DNA of 64,000 nucleotides, taken from positions 1 through 64,000 of the forward strand of contig CANRWA010000006.1 of assembly GCA_947643415.1 (NCBI GenBank), read 5' to 3'. The translations under genes were made by a program, and so were the position numbers. This DNA comes from an uncultured Clostridia bacterium (GTDB lineage Bacteria; Bacillota; Clostridia; Lachnospirales; Lachnospiraceae). Positions 8,657-17,729 of this stretch are shown piece after piece. The first letter of the stretch is position 1. Each line of letters begins with the position of its first letter. The notes beneath the pieces were generated by a model. It made no database searches. It saw only the letters and a list, made by a program, of their open reading frames with translations, and was not told the origin of the DNA.

Positions 8657-9631
8657 ATGAAAAAAATAGTCAGTATGATAACAGTTCTCGCATTAGCACT
8701 GTGCTTTCTGGGAGGCTGTGGAAATAACAGCGGTGGAGAGGAATCTGCCAGTGGAATAAAGATGTACATGACAGTATCTACGGCAGACACCTTCCGGCAA
8801 AATCTCATGAACGCAGCTAAGGAAAAAGCAGAAGCTATGGGCGCCGAACTTACCACAAAGGATGCAGAAGGTTCCCTGGAAAACCAGATCACACAGATTG
8901 AAGAAGCAGTCAACCAGGGGTATGATGTAATCCTCTGTAATCCCGTGGATGTGGACACAGCGCTTCAGCTTAAACTGGCTGCGGGTGAACTGCCCATCGT
9001 TTTCTGGAACTCCTGCCCGGCAGATGAATATCTGGAAGAGGACAAATACATCTTTGTGGGTTCCAATGAAGAGGACGCTGGCAGGTATCAGGCAGAATAT
9101 ATATTAGACAAATTCTCTGGAAAAGACAGTATCAATGTGGCAATCTTTGAAGGGCAAAAACTGCACTCTGCCACTCTGGGAAGAACAAACGCCCTAAAGG
9201 CAGCACTGGATGATTCCGGAAAGACCATCAATTATGTATTTGAAGATTATGCTGACTGGGATACAGATATGGCTAAGAACCAGTTTGACCTGTTCCTGAA
9301 AACAGGCCAGACTGCTGATGTAGCTGCCTGCAACAACGACTCCATGGCACTGGGTGTGATTCAATCCTGCGAGGAGAACAAAATTAGTTTTGATGATATC
9401 ACTATAGTAGGAGTAGACGCCACAGAAGAAGGCTGCGCCGCCATCAAAGAAGGCAAAATGGAATTCACAGCATTGCAGCCGGCAGTGGGACAGGGCGAAC
9501 ATGCCATTATGGCAGCGGCCAGGCTGGCACAGGGAAAATCCTTAAAGGGCATGGAATATCTGGATGAAAGCAGCAAATATGTGTGGGTTCCCTTTGAAAA
9601 GGTTGATAACAGTAATGTGGCAAAATACTAA
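8657..9631 (+). CDS. Sugar-type ABC substrate-binding lipoprotein (RbsB-like)
   Basis: A periplasmic-binding-protein-like lipoprotein of 324 residues. The signal peptide ends in the lipobox LGGC (Cys about 21), so it should be anchored to the outer face of the membrane. The fold is that of the ribose/galactose-binding family (Peripla_BP_4): YDVILCNPVDVDTALQLKLA, VFWNSCPADEYL, ACNNDSMALGVIQSCEE and ITIVGVDATEEGC are the usual landmarks. No ATPase or permease gene is adjacent. It follows the chemoreceptor gene by 11 bases with RBS AAGGAGG and is closed by the terminator at 9687-9722. This suggests either a shared permease elsewhere or a role as ligand carrier for the chemoreceptor; the latter is inference. 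Confidence 0.88.
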   Translation: MKKIVSMITVLALALCFLGGCGNNSGGEESASGIKMYMTVSTADTFRQNLMNAAKEKAEAMGAELTTKDAEGSLENQITQIEEAVNQGYDVILCNPVDVDTALQLKLAAGELPIVFWNSCPADEYLEEDKYIFVGSNEEDAGRYQAEYILDKFSGKDSINVAIFEGQKLHSATLGRTNALKAALDDSGKTINYVFEDYADWDTDMAKNQFDLFLKTGQTADVAACNNDSMALGVIQSCEENKISFDDITIVGVDATEEGCAAIKEGKMEFTALQPAVGQGEHAIMAAARLAQGKSLKGMEYLDESSKYVWVPFEKVDNSNVAKY

Positions 9632-9686
9632 AAGCACAATCAGAAAACTACAGGCTATGATACCAAAAGACTTTTCTATCAACTGT

Positions 9687-9722
9687 AAAAGAGGACAAGC
9701 GGTAAAGCCTGTCCTCTTTTTT
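9687..9722. terminator. Bidirectional intrinsic terminator
   Basis: AAAAGAGGACAAGC, six-base loop, then the near-complement GCCTGTCCTCTTTT: a strong stem with A-run and T-run on both sides. It separates the convergent chemoreceptor operon (+) and nifJ (-). Confidence 0.85.
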
Positions 9723-9746
9723 ATTGCATTACATGATCCAAACTAT

Positions 9747-12700
9747 TTATTTGGCAGCTCTCTCTGCAAGTGCTTCATACTTCGCTTTTGCATCCTTTTC
9801 AGCCTTATCAAACAGCTCTTTTGCCCTGTCTGGGTTGGAACGTGACAACCTGTTGTAACGAACCTCGCCCATGATGAAGTCCTGATAACTTCCCTTCGGC
9901 TCTTTGGAATCCAGGATAAATGGATTCTTGCCTTCTTCAGCCAGAAGTGGGTTGTAACGGAACAGATGCCAGTAACCGCTCTCTACCGCTTTCTTCTCCT
10001 CTGCCTGTGCATTCTTAAGACCACCCTTAACACCATGGTTGATACATGGAGCATAAGCAATAATCAATGATGGGCCCGGATAAGCCTCAGCCTCTACAAA
10101 TGCTTTGATCATCTGGTTCATATCTGCGCCCTGAGCGATCTGTGCCACATAGATATAGCCATAGCTCATAGCGATTCCGGCAAGATCTTTCTTCTTTACA
10201 TCTTTACCGCCGGCAGCAAACTGTGCGATAGCACCCGTAGGGGTAGCCTTGGAAGCCTGTCCGCCTGTATTGGAATAAACCTCTGTATCGAATACAAGTA
10301 CATTGACATCCTGTCCACTTGCCAGTACGTGATCCAATCCGCCGTAACCGATGTCATAAGCCCAGCCGTCACCACCAAGAATCCACTGAGATTTCTTAGC
10401 AGCAAAATCCTTCAATTGAAGAATCGTCTGTGCATTCTCATTCTGGCAGCCACATTCCTGAAGAGCATCAATCATCTCTTTTGCAGCCTTGGCATTAGCA
10501 CCACTATTCTGAATCGTATCCAGATATGCCTGTACTTTTGCCTTTACATCTTCTTTCTCGGCAACCTTCACAAGCTCTTCTGCTGCTGCAACTACTTTTG
10601 CCCTGTTGGCTCTCTGGCCTAATTCCATACCAAATCCATATTCTGCATTGTCCTCAAACAGGGAATTTGCCCATGCCGGACCTTTGCCCTCATGGTTTAC
10701 TGTATATGGAGATGCCGGTGAAGAACCACCCCAGATGGAAGAACATCCTGTTGCATTGGCAACATACATTCTGTCACCGAAGAGCTGAGTCATCAGTTTC
10801 GCATATGGAGTCTCACCACATCCGCCACAGGCACCAGAGAACTCTAACAATGGCTGTTTATACTGACTACCCTTAACCGTTGTTTCCGGGAATTTATCCA
10901 ATACAGCCGCCGGGGCGTCAATGGTTACACCATAGTTGAAGAATTCCTGCTGGGAAAGCCCTTCTGCGTAAGGAACCATGGAGAGAACATTGTTCTTCAT
11001 GTTACCTGGGCAGACATTTGCACAGGAACCACATCCGGTACAGTCGTCTGCAGATACACTCATCACAAACTTCACGCCATCTACACCCTTGAGATCAACG
11101 GCGTTGTTGGCAGGCGCTTTTGCAAGCTGGTCTGCATCCATGGCAACCGGACGGAGGCAAGCGTGAGGACATACATAGGAACAGAAGTTACACTGGATAC
11201 ATCCTTCTGGATTCCACAGTGGAACATCTACTGCCACGCCACGTTTTTCGTAAGCTGCAGATCCGCTTGGCAGTGTACCATCTACATATTTCTCAAATGC
11301 CGATACAGGCAGATCATTACCAGTCTGGCTGTTGATGGCATTCTGTACTGTATTTACATATTCTACAAGATCTTTCCTATCTCCTGTTACAGTGACAGAC
11401 AGATCTTCATCCGCAGCATCCTTCCAGGAAGCCGGGATCTCAATCTTAACATAATTCTTTGCACCAGCATCAATGGCATCATGATTCATCTTAACGATGT
11501 CATCACCCTTCTTGGAATAAGAAGCGGTAGCAGCATCTTTCATATACTGGATCGCATCATTCTCAGGAATGATACCTGAGATGGAGAAGAATGCTGACTG
11601 AAGGATTGTATTGATACGTCCTCCAAGACCAATCTCCTTACCAAGTTTAAAACCATCAATGGTATAGAAGTTGATATTGTGCTCCGCCATATACCTCTTC
11701 ACCTGGCCAGGCAGATGTTTCTCAAGCTCGTCCATATCCCATGCACAGTTCAGAAGGAAAGAACCACCATCCTTCAGATCCTGTACCATGTTATACTTTC
11801 TGATATAAGCAGGCATGTGGCATGCTACGAAATCAGCCTTATTGATCAGATAGGTAGACTTAATCGGGGTATCTCCGAAACGAAGATGGGAGATCGTAAC
11901 ACCACCAGACTTCTTGGAATCATAATCAAAATATGCCTGTGCATATTTATCTGTGTGGTCACCGATGATTTTGATGGAGTTCTTATTTGCACCTACTGTA
12001 CCATCTGCGCCAAGTCCCCAGAATTTACAGCTTGTGGTTCCCTCCGGAGCAGTAACCGGATTCTCATTTCTGTCAAGGGAGAGGTTGGTAACATCATCTT
12101 TGATACCAATGGTAAATGTCTTCTTGGAATCGTTTCTGAATACAGCAATGATATCAGCTGGAACAGTATCCTTGGAACCAAGGCCATAACGTCCGCCAAG
12201 TATCTGAACACTGTCAAATTTAGTGCCTTTCAGTGCAGATACAACATCTAAGAACAGAGCCTCACCCTGAGCACCCGGCTCTTTGGAGCGATCCAGGACA
12301 CTGATCTGTTTTACCGTATCCGGAAGTGCATCAACAAGATGTTTTGCACTGAATGGACGGAACAGGCGAACTTTTACAAGACCTACTTTCTCGCCCTGGC
12401 TCATCAGGTAATCAATGGTCTCTTCTGCTGTATCACATACAGAACCCATAGCAATGATAACCTTCTCAGCATCTGGTGCACCATAGTAATTGAACAATTT
12501 GTAATCTGTGCCAATCTTCTCATTCACCTTGTCCATATACATCTGTGTCAGTTCTGGAACGGCATCATAATACTTGTTGCATGCCTCTCTTACCTGGAAG
12601 AAGATATCCGGGTTCTGGGCAGTACCACGCTGTACCGGATGATTTGGATTCAGTGCACGGTCACGGAAAGCCTGTACTGCCTCCATGTTGCACATTTCTT

Positions 12701-13274
12701 TCAAATCGTCATAATCCCATATCTCAATCTTCTGAATCTCATGTGATGTGCGGAAACCATCAAAGAAATGCATAAACGGAACGCGGCCTTCAATGGCAGT
12801 AAGGTGTGCAACAGCACCAAGATCCATAACTTCCTGTACATTACTGGAGCACAGCATGGCAAAACCAGTCTGGCGGCATGCATATACATCGGAGTGGTCA
12901 CCGAAAATAGACAATGCGTGACTAGCCAGTGCTCTGGCGGTTACGTGTACAACGCCAGGAAGAAGCTCACCAGCAATCTTGTAAAGGTTTGGCACCATCA
13001 GCAGCAAACCCTGGGATGCTGTGTAAGTAGTCGTCAGTGCCCCTGCCTGAAGAGATCCATGAACAGCACCTGCTGCTCCTCCCTCTGATTCCATTTCAGA
13101 CATCATTACAGTCTGTCCGAAAATATTCTTCCTTCCCTGAGTAGCCCACTGATCCGTATAGTCAGCCATCGGAGAAGATGGTGTGATAGGATAGATCGCA
13201 GCAGCTTCTGTAAACGCATATGACACGTGGGCAGCGGCTGTGTTACCATCCATAGTTTTCATTTTTCTGGCCAT
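9747..13274 (-). CDS. nifJ: Pyruvate:ferredoxin (flavodoxin) oxidoreductase
   Basis: Oxidatively decarboxylates pyruvate to acetyl-CoA and CO2 and passes electrons to ferredoxin or flavodoxin, the central pyruvate step of fermentative anaerobes. The single-chain enzyme of 1175 residues has the usual length. In order: pyrimidine-binding domain with YPITPSSPMADYTDQW; domain II; gamma-type domain; a ferredoxin insert with two 4Fe-4S motifs (CIQCNFCSYVCPHAC and CTGCGSCANVCPG, about 690-760); and the TPP/pyrophosphate domain with GACGGCGETPYAKL, ATGCSSIWGGSSP and GGDGWAYDIGYGG. The additional cluster Cys residues of the TPP domain are present. The ATG at 13274 follows AGGAGG. It is monocistronic, with a promoter at 13314-13342. 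Confidence 0.97.
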   Translation of the reverse strand: MARKMKTMDGNTAAAHVSYAFTEAAAIYPITPSSPMADYTDQWATQGRKNIFGQTVMMSEMESEGGAAGAVHGSLQAGALTTTYTASQGLLLMVPNLYKIAGELLPGVVHVTARALASHALSIFGDHSDVYACRQTGFAMLCSSNVQEVMDLGAVAHLTAIEGRVPFMHFFDGFRTSHEIQKIEIWDYDDLKEMCNMEAVQAFRDRALNPNHPVQRGTAQNPDIFFQVREACNKYYDAVPELTQMYMDKVNEKIGTDYKLFNYYGAPDAEKVIIAMGSVCDTAEETIDYLMSQGEKVGLVKVRLFRPFSAKHLVDALPDTVKQISVLDRSKEPGAQGEALFLDVVSALKGTKFDSVQILGGRYGLGSKDTVPADIIAVFRNDSKKTFTIGIKDDVTNLSLDRNENPVTAPEGTTSCKFWGLGADGTVGANKNSIKIIGDHTDKYAQAYFDYDSKKSGGVTISHLRFGDTPIKSTYLINKADFVACHMPAYIRKYNMVQDLKDGGSFLLNCAWDMDELEKHLPGQVKRYMAEHNINFYTIDGFKLGKEIGLGGRINTILQSAFFSISGIIPENDAIQYMKDAATASYSKKGDDIVKMNHDAIDAGAKNYVKIEIPASWKDAADEDLSVTVTGDRKDLVEYVNTVQNAINSQTGNDLPVSAFEKYVDGTLPSGSAAYEKRGVAVDVPLWNPEGCIQCNFCSYVCPHACLRPVAMDADQLAKAPANNAVDLKGVDGVKFVMSVSADDCTGCGSCANVCPGNMKNNVLSMVPYAEGLSQQEFFNYGVTIDAPAAVLDKFPETTVKGSQYKQPLLEFSGACGGCGETPYAKLMTQLFGDRMYVANATGCSSIWGGSSPASPYTVNHEGKGPAWANSLFEDNAEYGFGMELGQRANRAKVVAAAEELVKVAEKEDVKAKVQAYLDTIQNSGANAKAAKEMIDALQECGCQNENAQTILQLKDFAAKKSQWILGGDGWAYDIGYGGLDHVLASGQDVNVLVFDTEVYSNTGGQASKATPTGAIAQFAAGGKDVKKKDLAGIAMSYGYIYVAQIAQGADMNQMIKAFVEAEAYPGPSLIIAYAPCINHGVKGGLKNAQAEEKKAVESGYWHLFRYNPLLAEEGKNPFILDSKEPKGSYQDFIMGEVRYNRLSRSNPDRAKELFDKAEKDAKAKYEALAERAAK

Positions 13275-13313
13275 TTTTGTCTATGTCCTCCTTAATATAT
13301 TATTCATTCTATT

Positions 13314-13342
13314 ATTTTATCACTTCCCCTTAAAAATGTAAA
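13314..13342 (-). promoter_or_regulatory. Promoter of nifJ
   Basis: Minus-strand TTTACA (13342-13337) and TAAAAT (13319-13314) with a 17-base spacer, about 40 bases before the start codon. Confidence 0.65.
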
Positions 13343-13421
13343 GAATGCTTTTCCAAAAAATAGGTTAATCGCTAAAATGTGCCAATAGAGCAGGTATGAT
13401 ATCCGTCCCTCCCGTCTTCTT

Positions 13422-13718
13422 TTACCGGAATTCCAGTGTCGCATCCACCGTATCCACCGCCAGAGGTGATAACAGTTCCTGATAGGAATTGCAGTCTGCA
13501 GTCCTTCTCTTTTTGTGATTCTCCTTCATCTGGTCCCATATATCAAGATACAGCTTCTTTGTAATATGAGTCCGGTAAATAATACAGGGTTCCTCCTCAT
13601 TGTACAGTTCCCGGCTTTTCTCTATAATATACTCTTCCTTCACCGGAAGTTCATTCAGTGGGCCCTCATATATTATATCCCCATTCTGTGCCGTAACCGC
13701 TATATTCTTCCATTTCAT
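13422..13718 (-). CDS. Hypothetical 98-residue protein downstream of the CcdA-like gene
   Basis: I do not recognise the family. The start at 13718 (MKWKNIAVT) is chosen because GGGAGGAAGG sits at the right distance; an in-frame ATG at 13745 would overlap this site. The protein is soluble, with an opening strand-like segment (IAVTAQNGDIIYEGPL) and then a charged, mostly helical remainder (EEYIIEKSRELYNEEE, KKLYLDIWDQMKENHKK). It begins 29 bases after the stop of the membrane protein gene on the same strand and is probably its co-transcribed partner. Confidence 0.6.
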   Translation of the reverse strand: MKWKNIAVTAQNGDIIYEGPLNELPVKEEYIIEKSRELYNEEEPCIIYRTHITKKLYLDIWDQMKENHKKRRTADCNSYQELLSPLAVDTVDATLEFR

Positions 13719-13747
13719 TTTTCTGACCTTCCTCCCTGATGCCATGG

Positions 13748-15271
13748 TCAAACCAGGATCAGATAAACTGCCATTGCCACAAAAAGGACAGCACTGATCA
13801 GTTTGATCACAGGTATCTTCTCCAGCACGGCTTCCGACATTCCAAAGACTTTTTTCCCAAAGTAAATGACGATCATTAATAGGAACAAAGGCACGACGAA
13901 TGCTGCGCTGTATACAGCCAGCAGCAGTGTAGGCAGCATACCGCCGGTTCCCTTCTGGACCATAATAACAATAGAAGACAGATAAATCTGCCCAGTACAC
14001 AGAAATTCTCCGGTGGCCACCGCCATGCCGATACCAAACATAATGACGGGGCCCAGCTTCGCAGCTGTAAATTTATTTCCCCAGCGGAGCATGGAGTGAT
14101 TCATTTTCTTCACTCTCTTCGGCAGCTGAAGATTCATATCGCCATAGCGCTCTGCCCGCGCCTTATAGAAATCAAGGAGATTTAACAGGGCAAAGCAGAT
14201 GGCAAATACGATCATGAACAGGTCAATCCACTTGGAAAAAGCTGTCATATTAATTGAATTCACCACATTATACAGAATGGTTCCCAACAAGAAAAACATA
14301 ACCGCCTTTCCCGCCAGAAAAGAAAATCCGCATCGCATCATCTTCTCTCTGCCGGTCAGCATCAACGATAGAAGAAATAGGAAGATTGACAGACTGCAGG
14401 GACTCAGTCCATTTACAAAGCCAAGGCCAAAGGCCGCCGCCAGATGCAGAAATATATTTTTATCCTCTAACTCCCCACTCTCTTCCCCACTCTCCAGTAT
14501 GACAGTAGGCCTGTCCTGCTGATAATTTGTGACCATCGCCTCCAGCTTATGCTGTATCTCTGCCCCCAGAAACACCTGATCCGATATGAATATGCTGGGG
14601 GTAAATCCTCTTTTTTCCTCTGGCAGCTGATACACCTTCCCATACTCTACCAGCAGATCATAATTGGCAGTGGAATAGATATCGTATTTCCTTATATTAA
14701 GATTCGGAACACGGCTCTCCAGTTCCGCCAGATATTCTTGTATTTTCCCACAGGTATCACAAGTGGCTGAATAAAAATATACTGCCTGTATCAGATTGGA
14801 GGAAACCGTTATCTCTTTCTTTTCTTCATTCACCTCCACCTGCAGACCGATATTGTGAAACAGATCTGCCGGCGAATATGTCCTTCCGTCTATTTTCGTG
14901 TTCTCCGCAGACAACTCCACCACCTGGTCACCTACGCTGTAGCTCAAAAGATTCTGATACCAGTTGATGAAATAATGTCCCTTTTCCCCGGCATCCTCAT
15001 CACTCTTGTTATATACTTCATCCTTGCCGCATCTGGGGCATTCCTCCAATACATATCCGGCCGGCTCCACCATTTCTTTTACCGGCAGCAATAACACGCC
15101 ATCACCGTTTTTATACCCGGCAATCCTCACTGATGAGTTGTTTATCCGGCTGACCAGCGTATATTCCTCTTTTACATAGTCCGATTCCTCTGCTTTGACG
15201 CATATGGAACTGCCAGCGGCAGCTATGCATATAAACGCCAGCAATATCATTTTTATAACTATTTTTCTCAT
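13748..15271 (-). CDS. Exported thioredoxin-like domain fused to CcdA/DsbD-like membrane domain
   Basis: About 507 residues. The start at 15271 (MRKIVIK) is preferred because it follows GCAGGAGGC; upstream in-frame starts lack an RBS. A signal peptide covers about residues 1-27. The extracytoplasmic part has CPRCGKDEVYN, a knuckle-like Cys pair, and then a thioredoxin-like domain with the redox pair in YFYSATCDTCGKIQ. The C-terminal half is a six-helix CcdA/DsbD-type membrane domain with its conserved Pro-Cys sites at NGLSPCSLSIFLFLL and GEFLCTGQIYL. Known members carry electrons from cytoplasmic thioredoxin across the membrane to reduce exported disulfides. The fusion suggests a self-contained reductant relay; its client is unknown. 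The 98-residue gene at 13422 follows. Confidence 0.8.
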   Translation of the reverse strand: MRKIVIKMILLAFICIAAAGSSICVKAEESDYVKEEYTLVSRINNSSVRIAGYKNGDGVLLLPVKEMVEPAGYVLEECPRCGKDEVYNKSDEDAGEKGHYFINWYQNLLSYSVGDQVVELSAENTKIDGRTYSPADLFHNIGLQVEVNEEKKEITVSSNLIQAVYFYSATCDTCGKIQEYLAELESRVPNLNIRKYDIYSTANYDLLVEYGKVYQLPEEKRGFTPSIFISDQVFLGAEIQHKLEAMVTNYQQDRPTVILESGEESGELEDKNIFLHLAAAFGLGFVNGLSPCSLSIFLFLLSLMLTGREKMMRCGFSFLAGKAVMFFLLGTILYNVVNSINMTAFSKWIDLFMIVFAICFALLNLLDFYKARAERYGDMNLQLPKRVKKMNHSMLRWGNKFTAAKLGPVIMFGIGMAVATGEFLCTGQIYLSSIVIMVQKGTGGMLPTLLLAVYSAAFVVPLFLLMIVIYFGKKVFGMSEAVLEKIPVIKLISAVLFVAMAVYLILV

Positions 15272-15388
15272 GTTTGCCTCCTGCTGTCTCATCCGCGTCG
15301 GCCGGTTATAAATGAGTTCCGTGGCAGCACGCAGTAAATTAAAATCCCGCACACAGCCGATAAGGACCATGTGCAGGGATTCAAATTA

Positions 15389-16360
15389 TCAATATGTCGG
15401 CCAGCCGTTCCAGAAATACAGATCACTGATCAACAGGGTTGGTGTACCATTGTTGTATGCATCATAAGCATGACGTGCCATCACATAACCCATAGAACCA
15501 TTCCGGAATACATCCTGTCCGCCAGGACCTCTCCATCTGTCATTTCCAGAATCCATTATCGTTCCGCCGCCATTCAGCAGATTTCTTCCATTCTTATCTA
15601 CATACGGGCCGGTAATGCTTCTAGAACGGCCGTACATAATTTTATATGTACTGTTGACACCGTTGCAGCATTTACCAATGGACGTAAACAGATAATAGTA
15701 ACCGTTGTTGTACATAATACATGGCCCCTCAATACCACCGGACCGATAAGCAATCCTCACAGGTGCAGCAGCCGGTTTCATGGTAGACTGGTTCAGGCGG
15801 ACAACATAAATTCCATCAAACCAGGATCCGTAAACAAGCCATGGTTTACCTGCTGCATCCACTACCAGATTGGGATCGATGGCATTAAAGGTATCTCTTC
15901 CCGCCTTAGAGGAAACAACCATTCCGTCATCCCTCCAGTCGCCTCTTGAGATGCTTGAGCAGGATACTAACCCGATTGCCGAATTGTTCTTTCCAAACTC
16001 AGATACACTATAGAAGCAGTAATATCTTCCTCTGTAATATTCGAGATCCGGTGCCCATACATCATTGTAGGTCATTCTTGGCGCATACTGTCTCCACCAT
16101 GATAATGGCTGCGCAAAGATGGGAAGCCCATCCGTCCAGGTTCTTCCATTGTTGGTAGAATACTTCATTCCAATACCCTGTCCCGTAGAAGCAGACCACC
16201 ATGTACTTCCGCTCTCTCTGATGATAGTGGGATCATGGGTAACAACTCCTCCTGACAGCCCCCAGTGGGACGCCTGTGCGCCTGGCACGATAACAGCCAT
16301 CGCAAATGCCATTCCGAGGGCAATTAATTTGCTTGCCCTCCGCAGCTTTTTCTTAAACAT
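15389..16360 (-). CDS. Secreted GH43 arabinan endo-1,5-alpha-L-arabinosidase
   Basis: Cleaves internal alpha-1,5 bonds of arabinan, the pectin side chain. The protein has 323 residues, with a signal peptide (MFKKKLRRASKLIALGMAFA, cleavage near AQA), so it is exported. The five-bladed propeller family GH43 is supported by the three carboxylates: base Asp in VVTHDPTII, pKa-modulating Asp in FNAIDPNLVVDAAGKPWLVY, and acid Glu in GGIEGPCIMY. YGRSRSITGPY and GGQDVF, conserved late in the propeller, are also present. The start at 16360 follows AAGGAGGT. It has its own promoter at 16439-16467 and no adjacent transporter. Together with the beta-helix protein it points to use of plant cell-wall polysaccharide. 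Confidence 0.93.
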   Translation of the reverse strand: MFKKKLRRASKLIALGMAFAMAVIVPGAQASHWGLSGGVVTHDPTIIRESGSTWWSASTGQGIGMKYSTNNGRTWTDGLPIFAQPLSWWRQYAPRMTYNDVWAPDLEYYRGRYYCFYSVSEFGKNNSAIGLVSCSSISRGDWRDDGMVVSSKAGRDTFNAIDPNLVVDAAGKPWLVYGSWFDGIYVVRLNQSTMKPAAAPVRIAYRSGGIEGPCIMYNNGYYYLFTSIGKCCNGVNSTYKIMYGRSRSITGPYVDKNGRNLLNGGGTIMDSGNDRWRGPGGQDVFRNGSMGYVMARHAYDAYNNGTPTLLISDLYFWNGWPTY

Positions 16361-16401
16361 AATTACCTCCTTAAATTTTTTAGTTTTCCGCCACTTTTTT
16401 A

Positions 16402-16467
16402 ATCGAATTCGATATCTAATTGCGCAATTTATACATACAATATACAATTGTTCCAAAGCTTTGTCAA
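16402..16467 (-). promoter_or_regulatory. Promoter and possible operator of the arabinanase gene
   Basis: Minus-strand TTGACA (16467-16462) and TATATT (16444-16439) with 17-base spacing. The 12-bp palindrome ATCGAATTCGAT lies at 16402-16413, within the first 40 bases of the expected leader, a position where a repressor would block transcription. Confidence 0.7.
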
Positions 16468-16558
16468 TAATAAGTTATTAAATCCCTTCATCCCATAATT
16501 ACCTTTGTTAATATTACACAAAAGCAATGTGAAAAATTGTGTAAAATGCAAAAAACAC

Positions 16559-16598
16559 TTGACATTTTTACCAATAGGTGTATTATTGTATTATACAC
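16559..16598 (+). promoter_or_regulatory. Promoter and GntR-type operator of the ABC operon
   Basis: TTGACA (16559-16564), 16-base spacer, TATTAT (16581-16586). An imperfect 21-bp palindrome, GTGTATTA-N5-TTATACAC (16578-16598), covers the -10 box. GTGTA...TACAC half-sites are typical for YtrA-subfamily GntR regulators, so autorepression by the first gene is likely. Confidence 0.7.
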
Positions 16599-16640
16599 TT
16601 AATACATTGGTGTAGAATTATTATTGGAAAGGAGGATTTT

Positions 16641-17003
16641 ATGCCCTGGATGTTATCCAATGAAAAACCTATCTATCTCCAGCTCATCAATCAGATCAAA
16701 CTGCAGATCCTGGCCGGCTCTTATGAGTGCGGCGACCGTTTCCCCACGGTTCGTGAACTTGCCGCAGAAGCATCGGTGAATCCCAACACGATGCAGAAAG
16801 CACTGGCTGCGCTGGAGCAGGAGGGGCTGCTGGTAGGAAGCCGTACCAGTGGACGCACTGTCACTACAGACCAGTCGCTGATCCAATCCATGCGGAAAGA
16901 TCTGGCAGACCAAGAACTGGAGCACTTCCGCCACGCCCTGTCAGAACTTGGTTTCAGTGATGAGGAAATACTGGCATATATTATGAAAGAATATCAATTA
17001 TAG
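16641..17003 (+). CDS. GntR-family (YtrA subfamily) transcriptional regulator
   Basis: A 120-residue repressor. The winged helix at the N-terminus has the family signature PIYLQLINQIKLQILAG, YECGDRFPTVRELAAEASVN and PNTMQKALAALEQEGLL. The short C-terminal part (about 75-120) is the dimerisation helix pair of the YtrA subfamily, without a large effector domain. Such regulators normally control the ABC transporter genes that follow them. The start at 16641 is set by GGAGGAT. It is followed after 30 bases by the ATPase gene, and a palindrome over its own promoter suggests autorepression. The inducer is unknown; cell-wall-active compounds are typical for the family. Confidence 0.92.
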   Translation: MPWMLSNEKPIYLQLINQIKLQILAGSYECGDRFPTVRELAAEASVNPNTMQKALAALEQEGLLVGSRTSGRTVTTDQSLIQSMRKDLADQELEHFRHALSELGFSDEEILAYIMKEYQL

Positions 17004-17033
17004 GAATTGCCTTTATGGCAGAAGGGAGAACAT

Positions 17034-17729
17034 ATGATTCTACTTGAAGCAAAGAATCTGAGCAAGTCTTTCGGCGCTTCCAAAGCACTGAATTCCGTGA
17101 ATCTTACTTTGGAATGCGGCAGGATAGTCGGCCTGCTGGGGCCAAATGGAAGTGGGAAGACCACTTTCCTGAAGATCATCAATGGGCTTCTCGTACCAAC
17201 TTCCGGTTCCATCTGGATCGGTGGAGAGACACCCGGAATTATCACAAAACAACATGTATCGTACTTACCAGATACCACATTTTTCCCTAAATGGATGCGG
17301 GTTTCAAAACTATTTGATTTTTTTAATGATTTCTTTGTTGATTTTGACCGCGCTAAGGCAAAAGAAATGTTGAAACGTCTCGGCATACAGGAGAGCATGA
17401 AACTTGGACATATGTCAAAGGGAACACTGGAAAAAGCACAGCTCGTCCTTGCCATGAGCCGGGATGCCAACCTGTTCTGTCTGGATGAACCCATCGGAGG
17501 TGTCGATCCGGCGACAAGGGATTATATATTACAGACAATCATCAATAACTACAGCGAAAATGCTACTGTCCTCATCTCCACCCATCTCATTGCAGATATT
17601 GAGAGCGCACTGGATGATGTGATCTTTTTACAGAATGGCCAAATCCGGCTTCATTCCAGTGTAGACGATATCCGTGCCAAGGAAGGGCAGTCTGTGGATT
17701 CTTTATTCAGGGAGGTGTTCCGATGCTAG
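17034..17729 (+). CDS. ABC transporter ATP-binding protein
   Basis: A 231-residue ATPase subunit. Walker A is GLLGPNGSGKTT, followed by a Q-loop region around VSYLPDTTFF. The signature is degenerate: LGHMSKGTLEKAQLVLAMSR in place of LSGGQ. Walker B is LFCLDEPIGGVDP, and the switch His is in ISTHL. The weak signature and small size are usual for the YtrB/EcsA-like ATPases paired with GntR regulators. The start at 17034 is taken because of GAAGGGAGAA just upstream; an ATG at 17007 is possible. Its last bases overlap the start of the permease gene, indicating translational coupling. Confidence 0.92.
   Translation: MILLEAKNLSKSFGASKALNSVNLTLECGRIVGLLGPNGSGKTTFLKIINGLLVPTSGSIWIGGETPGIITKQHVSYLPDTTFFPKWMRVSKLFDFFNDFFVDFDRAKAKEMLKRLGIQESMKLGHMSKGTLEKAQLVLAMSRDANLFCLDEPIGGVDPATRDYILQTIINNYSENATVLISTHLIADIESALDDVIFLQNGQIRLHSSVDDIRAKEGQSVDSLFREVFRC

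Noticed and set aside
12339-12746. Several 60-190-residue plus-strand frames within nifJ
   Set aside because: They are antisense to a 1175-codon gene with full motif support.
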